This document shows positions 8,510-18,788 of a stretch of DNA of 64,000 nt, one piece after another. This stretch comes from Streptomyces sp. NBC_01446 (GTDB lineage: Bacteria; Actinomycetota; Actinomycetes; Streptomycetales; Streptomycetaceae). The notes under the pieces were generated by a model. It searched no databases, was not told the origin of the DNA, and worked only from the letters and a program-made list of their open reading frames with translations. Every line of letters begins with the position of its first letter. Within the stretch, counting starts at the first letter, position 1. Location of the stretch: NCBI RefSeq assembly GCF_026340095.1, contig NZ_JAPEPO010000001.1, forward strand, positions 3,130,501-3,194,500. Direction: 5' to 3'. Position numbers and translations under genes: made by a program.

Positions 8510-9661
8510 TTACGCCCCCACGTCCCGCCCCCGGAGCCGGCGCCGCTCACTGTCGCCGACGGCGGGCGGCGGCGAGTCGGCAAGACGCACGACGGGATCG
8601 TCGGGCCCATCCCGGCCGGCGACAACGGGTTTCACGGCCCGCAGCGCCTTGGCCCGGTACTGGGCGGCATCGGCAAGCCGGAAGAGCCGCCGCGCACTGA
8701 GCACCTCGCCGATCGGGTCACCGGTCGAGGCGATCCCGCAGGCAACCCCCTCCCCCAGCTCCAACTCGGAGGCGCGCAAACACAGTTCCTCGCCCGCCCG
8801 CACCACGTCATCGGCGCCGGGCCCCACCGCCACAAGACAGAACTCGTCACCCCCCAGCCGCGCGGCCAGGGTCCCCGGCAACATCGCGCCGCACAACGAG
8901 AGAACGGACCCGAACCGCTCCAGCAACCGGTCCCCGACCGCGTGCCCCAACGAGTCGTTGACGCGCTTGAGCCCGTTCAGATCACACACGACAAGAGAGA
9001 CGACATCGCCCCCGACGCGATGCCGCTCGATGGCCTCATCAAGGCGCATATCAACGGCACGCCGGTTCGCGAGCCCGGTCAGCGCGTCGGTGAAGGCGAG
9101 CCGCCGCGCCTCCTCGAGCCGCTCGGTCTGAGCGATGCCCGCGGCGGCAACAGCGGCGAGCACGGTGGCGAAGGCCGCATCCTGCGCGCCGAAGACCTCG
9201 GCACCCTCGGGCCGGGCGACGTACAACTCGCCCCAGGCGCGCCCATGGAGCACGATCGGCGCGACGACACAGCAACCGCGCCCGCGCCGGCGCAGGGCGG
9301 CGACGCGCTGATGGCAGTAGCCGCCGCCCTCCACCGTCCCGGCGGCGGTCTCGACCCAGGCGCGCGGAGCGCCCCCGCCCACCCACTGCTCGTGCAGGAA
9401 CTCGGTGATCTCGGGGAACTGGTGAACGGGATAGGCCTCGTCCTCGGGGAACTCGACCTCACCCTCGGAGCGCTCCCCCACGTTCACGAGGACGCGCAGC
9501 CGCCCGCGCTCCCGCTCCCACACGGACAGCGCCGCGAAGGTGCCGGACAGGGCGCGACAGGCGCCGAGGGCGGCGGCCCGCCAGGACTCACGCGGAGACT
9601 GCGCCGCGGCCATCCCCTGCGCCATCGCGACCACGGCCCGCAACCGGACTTCCTCTCCCAT
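8510..9661 (-). CDS. GAF-GGDEF protein, probable diguanylate cyclase
   Basis: Probable synthesis of cyclic di-GMP. Residues ~15-175 look like a GAF sensor domain; a short linker leads to the GGDEF domain (about 185-345) with FTDALTGLANRRA, DLNGLKRVND and the active-site RLGGDEF (GGDEF at 270-274), all intact. I do not see an RxxD inhibitory site in the expected place just before GGDEF, so product inhibition may be weak. No membrane helix, so cytoplasmic. The 3' end nearly abuts hutH (58 bp). Its neighbours in the same direction are enoyl-CoA hydratase and adenylate cyclase. It may be the protein called CdgE in other Streptomyces, but I cannot confirm that. Confidence 0.88.
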   Translation of the reverse strand: MGEEVRLRAVVAMAQGMAAAQSPRESWRAAALGACRALSGTFAALSVWERERGRLRVLVNVGERSEGEVEFPEDEAYPVHQFPEITEFLHEQWVGGGAPRAWVETAAGTVEGGGYCHQRVAALRRRGRGCCVVAPIVLHGRAWGELYVARPEGAEVFGAQDAAFATVLAAVAAAGIAQTERLEEARRLAFTDALTGLANRRAVDMRLDEAIERHRVGGDVVSLVVCDLNGLKRVNDSLGHAVGDRLLERFGSVLSLCGAMLPGTLAARLGGDEFCLVAVGPGADDVVRAGEELCLRASELELGEGVACGIASTGDPIGEVLSARRLFRLADAAQYRAKALRAVKPVVAGRDGPDDPVVRLADSPPPAVGDSERRRLRGRDVGA

Positions 9662-9726
9662 AGGCCAAGATTAGGAAAGAAAAGCCCAATTCGATACATT
9701 CAAGACCCATACGAGGCCAGGAATAG

Positions 9727-10518
9727 TCATTCACCGGGCCACTGAGGCGCCCGCTTCTCATTGAAGGCGGCGACACCCTCCGCCCGATCGCCGGAGAAGG
9801 CGACGGACCGCCAGGCGGCGTCCTCGACCTCGAGCCCGGCGCGCAGATCGAGCCCGTACCCCACCCTCAGAGCGCGCTTGGCGGCCCGAAGCCCCACCGG
9901 CGAATTGGCGGCGATGCGCCCCGCCAGCTCAAGCGCAGCCTCACGATCATCACCCACCCCCACCACCTGATCGACAAGCCCCATCTCCAGGGCCTCCCGT
10001 GCCTCGACACGCCGCGCGGAGAAGATCAGCTCAGCAGCTCTCGCAGCCCCCACGCGCCGGGGCAGCAACTGCGTACCGCCGCCACCGGGAATCACCCCCA
10101 CCGACACCTCGGGCAGCCCCACGACGGCGGTCTCGTCGGCCACGATGAGATCGCAGGCGAGAGCAAGCTCGAACCCGCCACCGAGGGCGAACCCGTGCAC
10201 AGCGGCGATGACAGGCATAGGAAGCTCAAGCACGCCCCCGTAGGCCCCCCGCGTCACAGGCCGCTGCCGAAGAAGCTCGGCATCGGAAAAGGAGTTCCGC
10301 TCCTTGAGGTCGGCCCCCACACAAAAGGCACGAGAGGCAGAGGAAGAAACAACAACAACCCGAGCGCCGCCATCGAGCGCAAGAGAGGCACAGGCCTCCC
10401 CGACACTCACGGCCATGGCGCTGGACACGGCGTTCATGGCCTTGGGCCGATCGAGAACGAGCTCGGCGACAAAGCCGTGCCGCCGCACCTCGACGAACTC
10501 TCCGAACCGCTCGCTCAC
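9727..10518 (-). CDS. Enoyl-CoA hydratase/isomerase family protein
   Basis: Crotonase-fold enzyme, 263 aa, normal length. Both catalytic glutamates of true hydratases are present: Glu117 in ALGGGFELAL and Glu137 in GLPEVSVGVIPGGGGTQ, and the CoA-binding FCVGADLKER loop is intact. It probably hydrates trans-2-enoyl-CoA in fatty-acid or branched-chain breakdown; the substrate cannot be read. It sits between the GGDEF gene (65 bp downstream) and cya (39 bp upstream), all on the minus strand, so it could be co-transcribed with cya. Confidence 0.9.
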   Translation of the reverse strand: MSERFGEFVEVRRHGFVAELVLDRPKAMNAVSSAMAVSVGEACASLALDGGARVVVVSSSASRAFCVGADLKERNSFSDAELLRQRPVTRGAYGGVLELPMPVIAAVHGFALGGGFELALACDLIVADETAVVGLPEVSVGVIPGGGGTQLLPRRVGAARAAELIFSARRVEAREALEMGLVDQVVGVGDDREAALELAGRIAANSPVGLRAAKRALRVGYGLDLRAGLEVEDAAWRSVAFSGDRAEGVAAFNEKRAPQWPGE

Positions 10519-10557
10519 AGACCCTCCCGGTTAACGACAGTTAACAACGGCAGAATC

Positions 10558-11670
10558 CTAGAGCGGCCGCCGCGTCAGAAGCCAGGGCTCGACGACACCG
10601 AGCCCACGCACGGGCCGCTGCCACATGGGCTGAAGGGCAAAGCGGTACGAGGGCGCGTCCTCGCCCTCCTTCTCGGCGAGAGCGGCGGCCTCGGCCTCGG
10701 AAGCGGGCGCCTCACCGGCCCGCTGCAGCTCCTCGGCGAACGCACCGTCGACGAGCACGGCATCCCGAGGAGCTATCGACGTGAGCCGGCTGGCGAGATT
10801 CACGGTGGTCCCGAAGACATCGCCCATCCGGGTCGTGACGGTCCCGAAGGCCATCCCCACCCGCACCTCGGGCATGGTCTCGTCATTGGCCATGGTCTCG
10901 ATGAGCCGCAGGGCGATCTCGGCCGCGACCCCCGAGTCGTCGGCGGCGTACAGCACCTCGTCACCCAGGGTCTTGATCAACCGACCGCCGTTGGCGGCCA
11001 CGAGATCGGCGGCAGTGGTCTCAAAGGCCTCGACGAGCTCCCCGAGCTCCTCTTCCTCCATACGCCGAGTGAGCCGCGTAAAGCCGACAAGGTCGGCAAA
11101 CCCGACGGCAAGCCGCCGGTCCACCATCTCCTCGTCATCGGCGGCCTGCACCACACGCCCCGTGGCCGCGGCCAACTGCCGCCGCCACACATAGACGAGA
11201 AACTCCTCCAGCTCGGGCAGGAGCAGCTCCATCAGGGGATACGTGACTTCGGTACGGGTCATCCCGGGCTCGGGAGGCTCGGTAAGCCCTTCCAGGAAGG
11301 AATCGATCTGCCACTCGGCAAGCCGGGCGGTGGTCTGGCCCGTGGACCGGGCGACCTGCACGGCCATGGCCTCGCTGAGCAGCCCGGCCTCGACAAGACC
11401 GGCAAGCCGCCGCAGGGCCAGCACATCGGCCTCGGTCAGCGCCTTGGCCTGCCCGATGTCGGCGAACCCCATGGCCCGCCAGAACCGGGAGGCGAGCTCC
11501 ATGGAAACACCGGCGCTGCGCGCGGCCTGGAAAGGCGTGTACCGCCGCTCCGCGCCGAGAATGAGCTGCTCGAGACGGAGGGCAAGCGGATCCTCACCGC
11601 CGGCACCTTCCTCGACAGACCCGATGTCGGTTGGGGTGCCCGCGCCGGAGCCCGAGTCGTCGACGGTCAC
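10558..11670 (-). CDS. cya: Class III adenylate cyclase
   Basis: Makes cAMP from ATP. 370 aa, cytoplasmic. Residues ~30-130 form the helical regulatory domain seen in Mycobacterium Rv2212-type cyclases; the catalytic domain (about 183-310) has metal-binding Asp193 in FADLVGF, Lys233 and Asp237 in KTLGDE, and Asn291/Arg295 in NLASR. All class III key residues are present in one chain, consistent with a homodimer. GTG start at 11670. Upstream lies the repeat element copy 1 (11876-12052) with a long untranslated stretch. In S. coelicolor cya affects germination and aerial growth, which would fit here by homology only. Confidence 0.93.
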   Translation of the reverse strand: MTVDDSGSGAGTPTDIGSVEEGAGGEDPLALRLEQLILGAERRYTPFQAARSAGVSMELASRFWRAMGFADIGQAKALTEADVLALRRLAGLVEAGLLSEAMAVQVARSTGQTTARLAEWQIDSFLEGLTEPPEPGMTRTEVTYPLMELLLPELEEFLVYVWRRQLAAATGRVVQAADDEEMVDRRLAVGFADLVGFTRLTRRMEEEELGELVEAFETTAADLVAANGGRLIKTLGDEVLYAADDSGVAAEIALRLIETMANDETMPEVRVGMAFGTVTTRMGDVFGTTVNLASRLTSIAPRDAVLVDGAFAEELQRAGEAPASEAEAAALAEKEGEDAPSYRFALQPMWQRPVRGLGVVEPWLLTRRPL

Positions 11671-12158
11671 GCCTGCTGCCCTTCCGATCTGCCACGGTCA
11701 TGTATCGACCGGCCTCAACTTTACGGCAGGTGTGCCGCAGCTCACTCCCCCAGCACACACGAGTCCCGAGCCCCCGGCCAAGTACAAACCGAAACGAAAA
11801 CGCCACCGACGACCAGCCGCGTCCGGAACAAGGCCCGCGACGGGGAAGGGACAGCCCACCGAACGACCGGCCGCGCACGAGACGCGGCCCGGAAAACAGC
11901 GAGTCCCACCGGCGATCAGCCGCGTACGAGACGGGAGGGGACGCGGGGGCATGTGCGCGCGCAGCCACCAGCACCGCGTTCAGGTGATCAGCTAGCTGAC
12001 GTCCACCCGTAGAACAGCGAGCACGTACATGCCCCCGCGGCCCCGCACCCGAAAGAAAACCCGGCGCAACGACGGCGCACCCAAAAGACAACCCGGACCG
12101 ACGACGGCGCACCCGAGAGCGAACCCCAGCGCTGCCCCCGGCCCGCACCGGAACCCCG
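11671..12158. other. 488-bp intergenic region upstream of cya
   Basis: No protein gene that I can support. It holds the cya promoter and one copy of the inverted-repeat element (see repeat at 11876-12052). Open frames here (such as one opening MPPRPLPSR) match the other copy only as DNA, without a protein-like pattern of changes. CGACGGCGCACCC occurs twice near 12069 and 12100, a short direct repeat. Confidence 0.7.
11876..12052. repeat. Intergenic inverted-repeat element, copy 1
   Basis: Copy of an element found again at 25994-26175. Its core is a perfect 12-bp inverted repeat, GCGGGGGCATGT (11943-11954) and ACATGCCCCCGC (12027-12038), separated by 72 nt. Outer parts shared with the other copy include GACGCGGCCCGGAA and GACGGGAGGGGACGCGGG on the left and GTAGAACAGCGAGCACGT on the right. 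The middle of the spacer differs from copy 2. It lies between the birA end and the cya start. Confidence 0.85.
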
Positions 12159-13040
12159 TCAGCCCCCCGCCCGCAGATGAACGATGTCGCCCGCCCCCAC
12201 AGGCTGCTGCACCCCGTCCTCAGAGGCGATGACAAGCCGCCCGTCCCCGTCCACGGCAACCGCCTCCCCCACAAGCTCCAGCCCCCCAGGAAGCTCGGCC
12301 CGCACATTCCGCCCGAGCGTCGCGCACCCCGCCGCATAGGTCTCCTGAAGCCGCGACACCGCAGGATCCCCACCCGCGGCCCGCCACTCGACGAACCGCT
12401 CCTCCAGCGACCGGAGAACGGCCCGCAGCAGCGGATCCCGGTCGGTGGAGACAGCCCCGGCCAGGGCGAGCGACCCGGCCCCCGGCACAGGCAGCTCGTC
12501 GGCGCGCAGCGAAACGTTGAGCCCGATCCCGACGACCACCCCGTCCCCGGCGCGCTCGGCGAGGATGCCTCCGGCCTTGCGCTCCTCGCCGCCCACATTC
12601 ACCAGCAGGTCGTTGGGCCACTTGAGGGCGGTGTCGACCCCGGCGGCCCGCGCGAGCCCCGTGGCGACGGCCACCCCGGTGAGCAGGGGCAGCCACCCCC
12701 AGCGCTCCACGGGCACTTCGGCGCCGGGCTTGAGGAAGACGGAGAAGAAGAGCCCGGACCGCGCAGGAGCGGTCCACTGTCGGTCGAGCCGCCCGCGCCC
12801 GGCGCTCTGCGACTCGGCGACCAGGACGGCCCCTTCCTCGGCCTTGCCGCTCAAGGCGAGGGCAACGAGATCGGAGTTGGTGGACCCGGTGGCGGGAACA
12901 ACGTCGACGGAGGACCAAAGGCCTCCGCGCACGAGGGCGCGCCGCAGGGCGGCGGCGTTCAGCGGGGGCCGGTCCAGGTCCGACCACTGCTGACCGTCGT
13001 TCGCGTCGGAAGGATCGTCTGAAGCATTTCGGGGCGTCAT
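12159..13040 (-). CDS. birA: Biotin--[acetyl-CoA-carboxylase] ligase
   Basis: Attaches biotin to the carrier lysine of acyl-CoA carboxylases, here presumably Lys549 of AccA2. 293 aa with the ligase motifs ESQSAGRGRLDRQW (biotinyl-AMP loop), KWPNDLLV and AGGILAE, plus a C-terminal SH3-like domain. There is no N-terminal winged helix, so it is a group I ligase without repressor function. I start at ATG 13040 with GGGTGGG upstream; an earlier in-frame ATG at 13115 would overlap the shared promoter. It is divergent from pccB with 170 bp between, so its substrate pathway and the ligase are neighbours. Confidence 0.92.
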   Translation of the reverse strand: MTPRNASDDPSDANDGQQWSDLDRPPLNAAALRRALVRGGLWSSVDVVPATGSTNSDLVALALSGKAEEGAVLVAESQSAGRGRLDRQWTAPARSGLFFSVFLKPGAEVPVERWGWLPLLTGVAVATGLARAAGVDTALKWPNDLLVNVGGEERKAGGILAERAGDGVVVGIGLNVSLRADELPVPGAGSLALAGAVSTDRDPLLRAVLRSLEERFVEWRAAGGDPAVSRLQETYAAGCATLGRNVRAELPGGLELVGEAVAVDGDGRLVIASEDGVQQPVGAGDIVHLRAGG

Positions 13041-13210
13041 GCAACCCACCCTAGGTGTGGTAAACGCCGCACTGCCGAACGGTATCCACGCCACTACGCT
13101 ACGAGCCAGTAGCAACGGGGCGAGGCCTCAACCAGCCCCGAACCCCGCCGCGCCACATCGCCCCGTCCCGTCCTCACGTCCCCATTGAGCAGCCAGGGAG
13201 CCGCATCCCG

Positions 13211-14818
<1,608 letters not shown>

Positions 14819-14877
14819 CCCAGGACCGAACCGCCGAGAACGAGCCGCCGAAAGAGCCGCCCGAAAGGACCCGACCG

Positions 14878-15087
14878 ATGATGATCAAGGTCGTAAGGGG
14901 CAACCCCACCCCCGAGGAGCTGGCCGCCGCACTGGCGGTGGTCCAGGCCCGCGCCGCGGCGGTGGCCACCACCCCGCCCGGCGCGGCAGGCACCCGCGAC
15001 GCATGGGCCGACCCGGCAAGGGTGGCGCAGGCGCGCCGCCCGATCCCGGGGCCCACGAGCTGGGCGCGCACGTACTGGCCGGTCTAG
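14878..15087 (+). CDS. pccE: Acyl-CoA carboxylase epsilon subunit
   Basis: 69-aa small subunit that stimulates actinobacterial acyl-CoA carboxylases by bridging alpha and beta chains. Family features are visible: MIKVVRGNPTPEELAAALAVV near the start, a disordered Ala/Thr middle, and a WARTYWPV end. GAAAGG lies 10 nt before the ATG. Two ATG codons in a row open the gene. It directly follows pccB in the same operon, the standard arrangement. Confidence 0.93.
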   Translation: MMIKVVRGNPTPEELAAALAVVQARAAAVATTPPGAAGTRDAWADPARVAQARRPIPGPTSWARTYWPV

Positions 15088-15108
15088 GGCCCTGGTCCCT
15101 ACGTGGGG

Positions 15109-15138
15109 GTGCGCCTGAGTACGCGTACTCAGGCGCAC
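15109..15138. promoter_or_regulatory. Perfect 30-bp palindrome between pccE and a small membrane protein gene
   Basis: Arms GTGCGCCTGAGTAC and GTACTCAGGCGCAC around a central GC, fully self-complementary. It starts 22 bp after the pccE stop and ends 28 bp before the next ATG. It could end the pccB-pccE transcript or be an operator for the small gene; the near absence of a loop favours a protein-binding site or a cruciform. Confidence 0.6.
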
Positions 15139-15166
15139 CGCCTACCGGGGCAGCAGTATCGAATCC

Positions 15167-15295
15167 ATGCTGTGGTCAGACCCCGAGAACGAGCCCCCCG
15201 AGGAGCTGCGCGAAACCCAGGCGATGCTCCGCCGAGCGGGCTTCGTGCTCGCGGTGGCGATGGTGATAGCGATGCTGGTTCTGGGAATCGTCTGA
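15167..15295 (+). CDS. 42-aa single-helix membrane protein
   Basis: Opens with [18 protein letters not shown], a charged cytoplasmic-type segment, then AMLRRAG and a hydrophobic helix of ~18 residues (about 25-42) ending in LGIV at the stop. The tail-anchored layout, the start with acidic/Pro codons and location between pccE and maf suggest a real conserved small gene; I recall a short ORF in this place in S. coelicolor. No function can be given. The ribosome site is weak. Confidence 0.65.
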   Translation: MLWSDPENEPPEELRETQAMLRRAGFVLAVAMVIAMLVLGIV

Positions 15296-15405
15296 ACCGA
15301 TCCCCGCCCCCAGCACCGCACCCTCCATTCCGAGCCCTCCACGCCGAACACCGCACCCTCCACGACGAGGCACCCCCAGCGGCCCACATGTGGAACCCTG
15401 ACCGC

Positions 15406-16029
15406 ATGAGTGATCCCCACGTGAGCACCCCGCGCCGCCGCCTCGTCCTCGCTTCCCAGTCCCCGGCCAGGCTGGCCCTGTTGCGCCAGGCGGGCCTCGC
15501 CCCCGAGGTGCTGGTCAGCGGGGTCGACGAGGACGCCGTGTCCGCGCCCACCCCGGCCGAACTGGCCCTGGCGCTGGCGGAGGCGAAGGCGTCCGTGGTC
15601 GCGGCGAAGCCTGAGGTGCACGGCGCGCTCGTGATCGGCTGCGACTCGGTCCTGGACATCGACGGTCAGGCTCTCGGCAAGCCGGCGGACGCCGAGGAGG
15701 CGACGGCGCGCTGGAAGTCGATGCGGGGCCGCGCGGGCACCCTGCAGACGGGCCACTGCGTGTACGACACGGCGGTGAACCGCTACGCGTCGGCGACGGC
15801 TTCGACGGTGGTCCGGTTCGGCGAGCCGAGCGACGCGGAGATCGCCACGTACGTGGCGTCGGGCGAGCCGCTCCACGTGGCGGGCGCGTTCACGCTGGAC
15901 GGCCGCTCGGCACCGTTCATCGACGGCATCGACGGCGACCACGGGAACGTGATCGGCCTGTCGATGCCGCTGCTGCGCCGCCTGCTGGCCCAACTGGGCG
16001 TGAACATCACGGACTTGTGGGCGGACTGA
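15406..16029 (+). CDS. maf: Maf-like nucleotide pyrophosphatase
   Basis: House-cleaning enzyme that hydrolyses non-canonical or pyrimidine nucleoside triphosphates (dTTP/UTP-type in many Maf proteins). 207 aa; the N-terminal [16 protein letters not shown] block and [15 protein letters not shown], then [10 protein letters not shown] are the Maf signature. I start at ATG 15406 ([18 protein letters not shown]), since the longer open frame runs back across the 42-aa gene in another phase. Downstream gene converges from the other strand. Confidence 0.9.
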   Translation: MSDPHVSTPRRRLVLASQSPARLALLRQAGLAPEVLVSGVDEDAVSAPTPAELALALAEAKASVVAAKPEVHGALVIGCDSVLDIDGQALGKPADAEEATARWKSMRGRAGTLQTGHCVYDTAVNRYASATASTVVRFGEPSDAEIATYVASGEPLHVAGAFTLDGRSAPFIDGIDGDHGNVIGLSMPLLRRLLAQLGVNITDLWAD

Positions 16030-16037
16030 ACGCGGCT

Positions 16038-16076
16038 CGCCTCACCCGGACCGGGCCGATCAGACGGGCTGAGGCG
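16038..16076. terminator. Convergent-gene hairpin after maf
   Basis: CGCCTCACCCG (16038-16048) pairs with CGGGCTGAGGCG (16065-16076) with one bulged base. It lies between and partly inside the end of the converging membrane-protein gene. Confidence 0.45.
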
Positions 16077-16548
16077 CCCCGCCCCCCTCGGCCGGTCCCG
16101 CCGGGGCGTCTCCCGCACCCGCTTCCGCTCCGTCCGTCTGCTCCTTCCGGTCGTAGGCGACCAGCGTGAGCACGATGAGCCCGAGCACGACCATCATGAA
16201 GACGAACGCGAGCCAGCCGACCAGGCCGATGCTGAACGCCCCGAGCAGCCCGTGCACGACGGCCGCGCTGATCAGCAGGATGCGGCCGAAGCCGGCCGGC
16301 CCGCGGTCGCGCACGGCTACGCGTACGAGGACGATCGCGCACAGCGCGAGATAGAGCCCGAAGAGCGCGCCGGCTATCCAGGCGGAGACGGACATGGCGC
16401 GGGGGTCGAGCCCGGCCAGGGACATGTCCTGGCGGTCGACGACCAGCCCCAGGAACCAGTTGAGCAGGGCGATACCGATCGCCTCCGCGAAGAGCACGAT
16501 CGCGGCCACCCACGCCACCGGTCTGCGTGCCACCGGAACCCCACCCAC
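16060..16548 (-). CDS. Four-helix membrane protein of unknown function
   Basis: 162 aa with four predicted membrane helices (about 11-36, 51-76, 88-108, 110-132) and a charged, Gly/Pro/Ala-rich cytoplasmic tail. No transporter or enzyme motif that I recognise. It lies between maf and accA2, converging on maf. The start ATG at 16548 follows a weak site; a GTG at the sixth codon (VARRPVAW) is possible. Confidence 0.75.
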   Translation of the reverse strand: MGGVPVARRPVAWVAAIVLFAEAIGIALLNWFLGLVVDRQDMSLAGLDPRAMSVSAWIAGALFGLYLALCAIVLVRVAVRDRGPAGFGRILLISAAVVHGLLGAFSIGLVGWLAFVFMMVVLGLIVLTLVAYDRKEQTDGAEAGAGDAPAGPAEGGGAPQPV

Positions 16549-16889
16549 TTTCGACTGCTGTTACCCCAAGTACGTTCGAGACAACGCGAACGCTACTAAC
16601 GGGTAAACCTCGGGACAAGGGGTCTGCCCAAGGCAAAGAATCGTTGGGCCATTCGTAGGGACTCCACAAAGAATCCCGGAGTGCCGCAGCACCGTCTCAC
16701 AGAGACCTAGCCCACATCGGCGGGCTAGGGTTCCAAGAGGGAAGGCTGCGTACCCGGGCGCAACAAGGGGATTCACCACTTGAGCGCGCCTCGAATAGCG
16801 CTCCGTGTGGGCAAGCTCACTCATGGGGACGGGTCGTAAGCCCGTGTCGGCAGTCCCTAAACTCGGCTTGTTTCAAGGAGGGAGCCATC
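16549..16889 (+). promoter_or_regulatory. 341-bp accA2 leader/promoter region
   Basis: Non-coding apart from a possible 19-codon leader ORF. TTG at 16780 follows AAGGGG and reads to a stop at 16837; its peptide would be [11 protein letters not shown]... in sense with accA2. A CCTAGCCC/GGGCTAGG hairpin (16706-16729) and a small ACGGG/CCCGT hairpin just past the ORF stop are seen. AAGGAGGG sits right before the accA2 GTG. Nothing else recognised. Confidence 0.4.
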
Positions 16890-18644
16890 GTGCGCAAGGT
16901 GCTCATCGCCAACCGTGGCGAAATCGCTGTCCGCGTGGCCCGGGCGTGCCGGGATGCCGGTATCGCGAGCGTTGCCGTTTACGCGGAACCGGACCGGGAC
17001 GCTTCGCATGTCCGGGCGGCGGACGAGGCGTTCGCGTTGGGCGGTGACACCCCGGCCACCAGCTATCTCGACATGGCGAAGGTGCTGCAGGCCGCCAAGG
17101 ACTCGGGCGCGGACGCCATCCACCCCGGCTACGGATTCCTGTCGGAGAACGCGGAGTTCGCCCAGGCCGTCCTGGACGCCGGTCTGATCTGGATCGGCCC
17201 GCCCCCGCAGGCCATCCGCGACCTGGGCGACAAGGTCGCCGCCCGGCACATCGCCCAGCGCGCCGGCGCCCCGCTGGTCGCCGGCACCCCGGACCCCGTG
17301 TCCGGGTCCGACGAGGTCGTCGCGTTCGCCCGCGAACACGGCCTGCCCATCGCCATCAAGGCCGCCTTCGGCGGCGGCGGCCGCGGCCTCAAGGTCGCCC
17401 GCACCCTCGAAGAGGTCCCCGAGCTCTACGACTCCGCCGTGCGCGAAGCCGTCGCAGCGTTCGGCCGCGGCGAATGCTTCGTCGAGCGCTACCTCGACAA
17501 GCCCCGCCACGTGGAGACCCAGTGCCTGGCCGACACCCACGGCAACGTGGTCGTCGTCTCCACCCGCGACTGCTCCCTGCAGCGCCGCCACCAAAAGCTC
17601 GTGGAAGAGGCCCCCGCCCCCTTCCTGACACCGGCGCAGAACGAGCAGCTCTACACCGCCTCCAAGGCCATCCTCAAGGAAGCCGGCTACGTCGGCGCCG
17701 GCACCGTCGAGTTCCTCGTCGGCCTCGACGGCACCATCTCCTTCCTCGAGGTCAACACCCGCCTCCAGGTCGAACACCCCGTCACCGAAGAGGTCGCCGG
17801 CATCGACCTCGTACGCGAGATGTTCCGCATCGCCGACGGCGAAGCACTCGGCTACGACGACCCCACCCTGCGCGGCCACTCCTTCGAGTTCCGCATCAAC
17901 GGCGAGGACCCCGGCCGCGGCTTCCTGCCCGCCCCCGGCACCGTCACCCGCTTCGCCCCGCCCACCGGCCCCGGCGTGCGCCTGGACGCCGGCGTCGAGA
18001 CCGGCAGCGTCATCGGCCCCGCCTGGGACTCCCTGCTCGCCAAACTGATCGTCACCGGCGCCACCCGCGAACAGGCCCTGCAACGCGCCGCCCGCGCCCT
18101 GGCCGAGTTCGAGGTCGAAGGCATGGCCACCGCCATCCCCTTCCACCGCGCCGTCGTCGTCGACCCCGCCTTCACCAGCGACCCGTTCACCATCCACACC
18201 CGCTGGATCGAGACCGAGTTCGTCAACGAGATCAAACCCTTCGCCGCCACCCCCGACACCGACACCGACGAGGAAGCCGGCCGCGAGACCGTCGTCGTCG
18301 AGGTCGGCGGCAAACGCCTCGAGGTGTCCCTCCCCGTCTCACTCGGCATGTCCCTGGCCCGCACCGGCCTCGCCGCCGGCGCCAAGCCCAAACGACGCGC
18401 CGCCAAGAAGTCCGGACCGGCCGCCTCCGGCGACACCCTCGCCTCCCCCATGCAGGGCACCATCGTCAAGGTCGCCGTCGAGGAAGGCCAGGAAGTCAAG
18501 GAAGGCGACCTCGTCGTCGTCCTCGAAGCCATGAAGATGGAACAGCCCCTCAACGCCCACCGCACCGGCATTATCAAGGGCCTCAACGCCGAAATCGGCG
18601 CCTCCATCACCTCCGGCGCCACCATCTGCGAGATCAAGGACTGA
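16890..18644 (+). CDS. accA2: Acyl-CoA carboxylase alpha subunit (biotin carboxylase + biotin carrier)
   Basis: Carboxylates its own biotin with ATP and bicarbonate and hands the carboxyl group to PccB or other beta subunits. 584 aa: biotin carboxylase domain (1-450) with ANRGEIAVR, the Gly-rich ATP loop [24 protein letters not shown] and RINGEDP; a linker; and the carrier domain at the C-terminus with EAMKMEQ, biotinylated at Lys549. GTG start with an excellent ribosome site (AAGGAGGG). A strong terminator follows. Confidence 0.95.
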   Translation: MRKVLIANRGEIAVRVARACRDAGIASVAVYAEPDRDASHVRAADEAFALGGDTPATSYLDMAKVLQAAKDSGADAIHPGYGFLSENAEFAQAVLDAGLIWIGPPPQAIRDLGDKVAARHIAQRAGAPLVAGTPDPVSGSDEVVAFAREHGLPIAIKAAFGGGGRGLKVARTLEEVPELYDSAVREAVAAFGRGECFVERYLDKPRHVETQCLADTHGNVVVVSTRDCSLQRRHQKLVEEAPAPFLTPAQNEQLYTASKAILKEAGYVGAGTVEFLVGLDGTISFLEVNTRLQVEHPVTEEVAGIDLVREMFRIADGEALGYDDPTLRGHSFEFRINGEDPGRGFLPAPGTVTRFAPPTGPGVRLDAGVETGSVIGPAWDSLLAKLIVTGATREQALQRAARALAEFEVEGMATAIPFHRAVVVDPAFTSDPFTIHTRWIETEFVNEIKPFAATPDTDTDEEAGRETVVVEVGGKRLEVSLPVSLGMSLARTGLAAGAKPKRRAAKKSGPAASGDTLASPMQGTIVKVAVEEGQEVKEGDLVVVLEAMKMEQPLNAHRTGIIKGLNAEIGASITSGATICEIKD

Positions 18645-18673
18645 GCCTGACCTGCTCTCAGAGGGCCTGACAC

Positions 18674-18712
18674 GAGCGCCCGGCGGACCGGAAGACGGTC
18701 CACCGGGCGCTC
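18674..18712 (+). terminator. accA2 terminator
   Basis: 17-bp stem (18674-18690 with 18696-18712) carrying a single C-A mismatch and a 5-nt loop, 30 bp after the accA2 stop. Confidence 0.8.
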
Positions 18713-18788
18713 GCGTTGTTCCGGTCCGCGGTCCGGCTGTCGCGCGATCAGGCATCCTGGAGAGCGCGCGCACGACCAGGGAGGACCG

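Noticed and set aside
8452..8625. N-terminal extension of HutH from GTG 8625
   Set aside because: 58 extra residues of Pro/Gly/Ser without conservation; HAL starts at MHTVVVG-like sequence.
11698..11952. Small ORF opening MPPRPLPSRTR in repeat copy 1 (and the like in copy 2 at 25677-26075)
   Set aside because: The two copies differ at all codon positions and the frames diverge after ~35 codons, so it is a DNA/RNA element, not a protein family.
16561..16824. 87-codon minus-strand ORF in the accA2 leader
   Set aside because: No ribosome site, Cys-rich random composition and located on promoter DNA.
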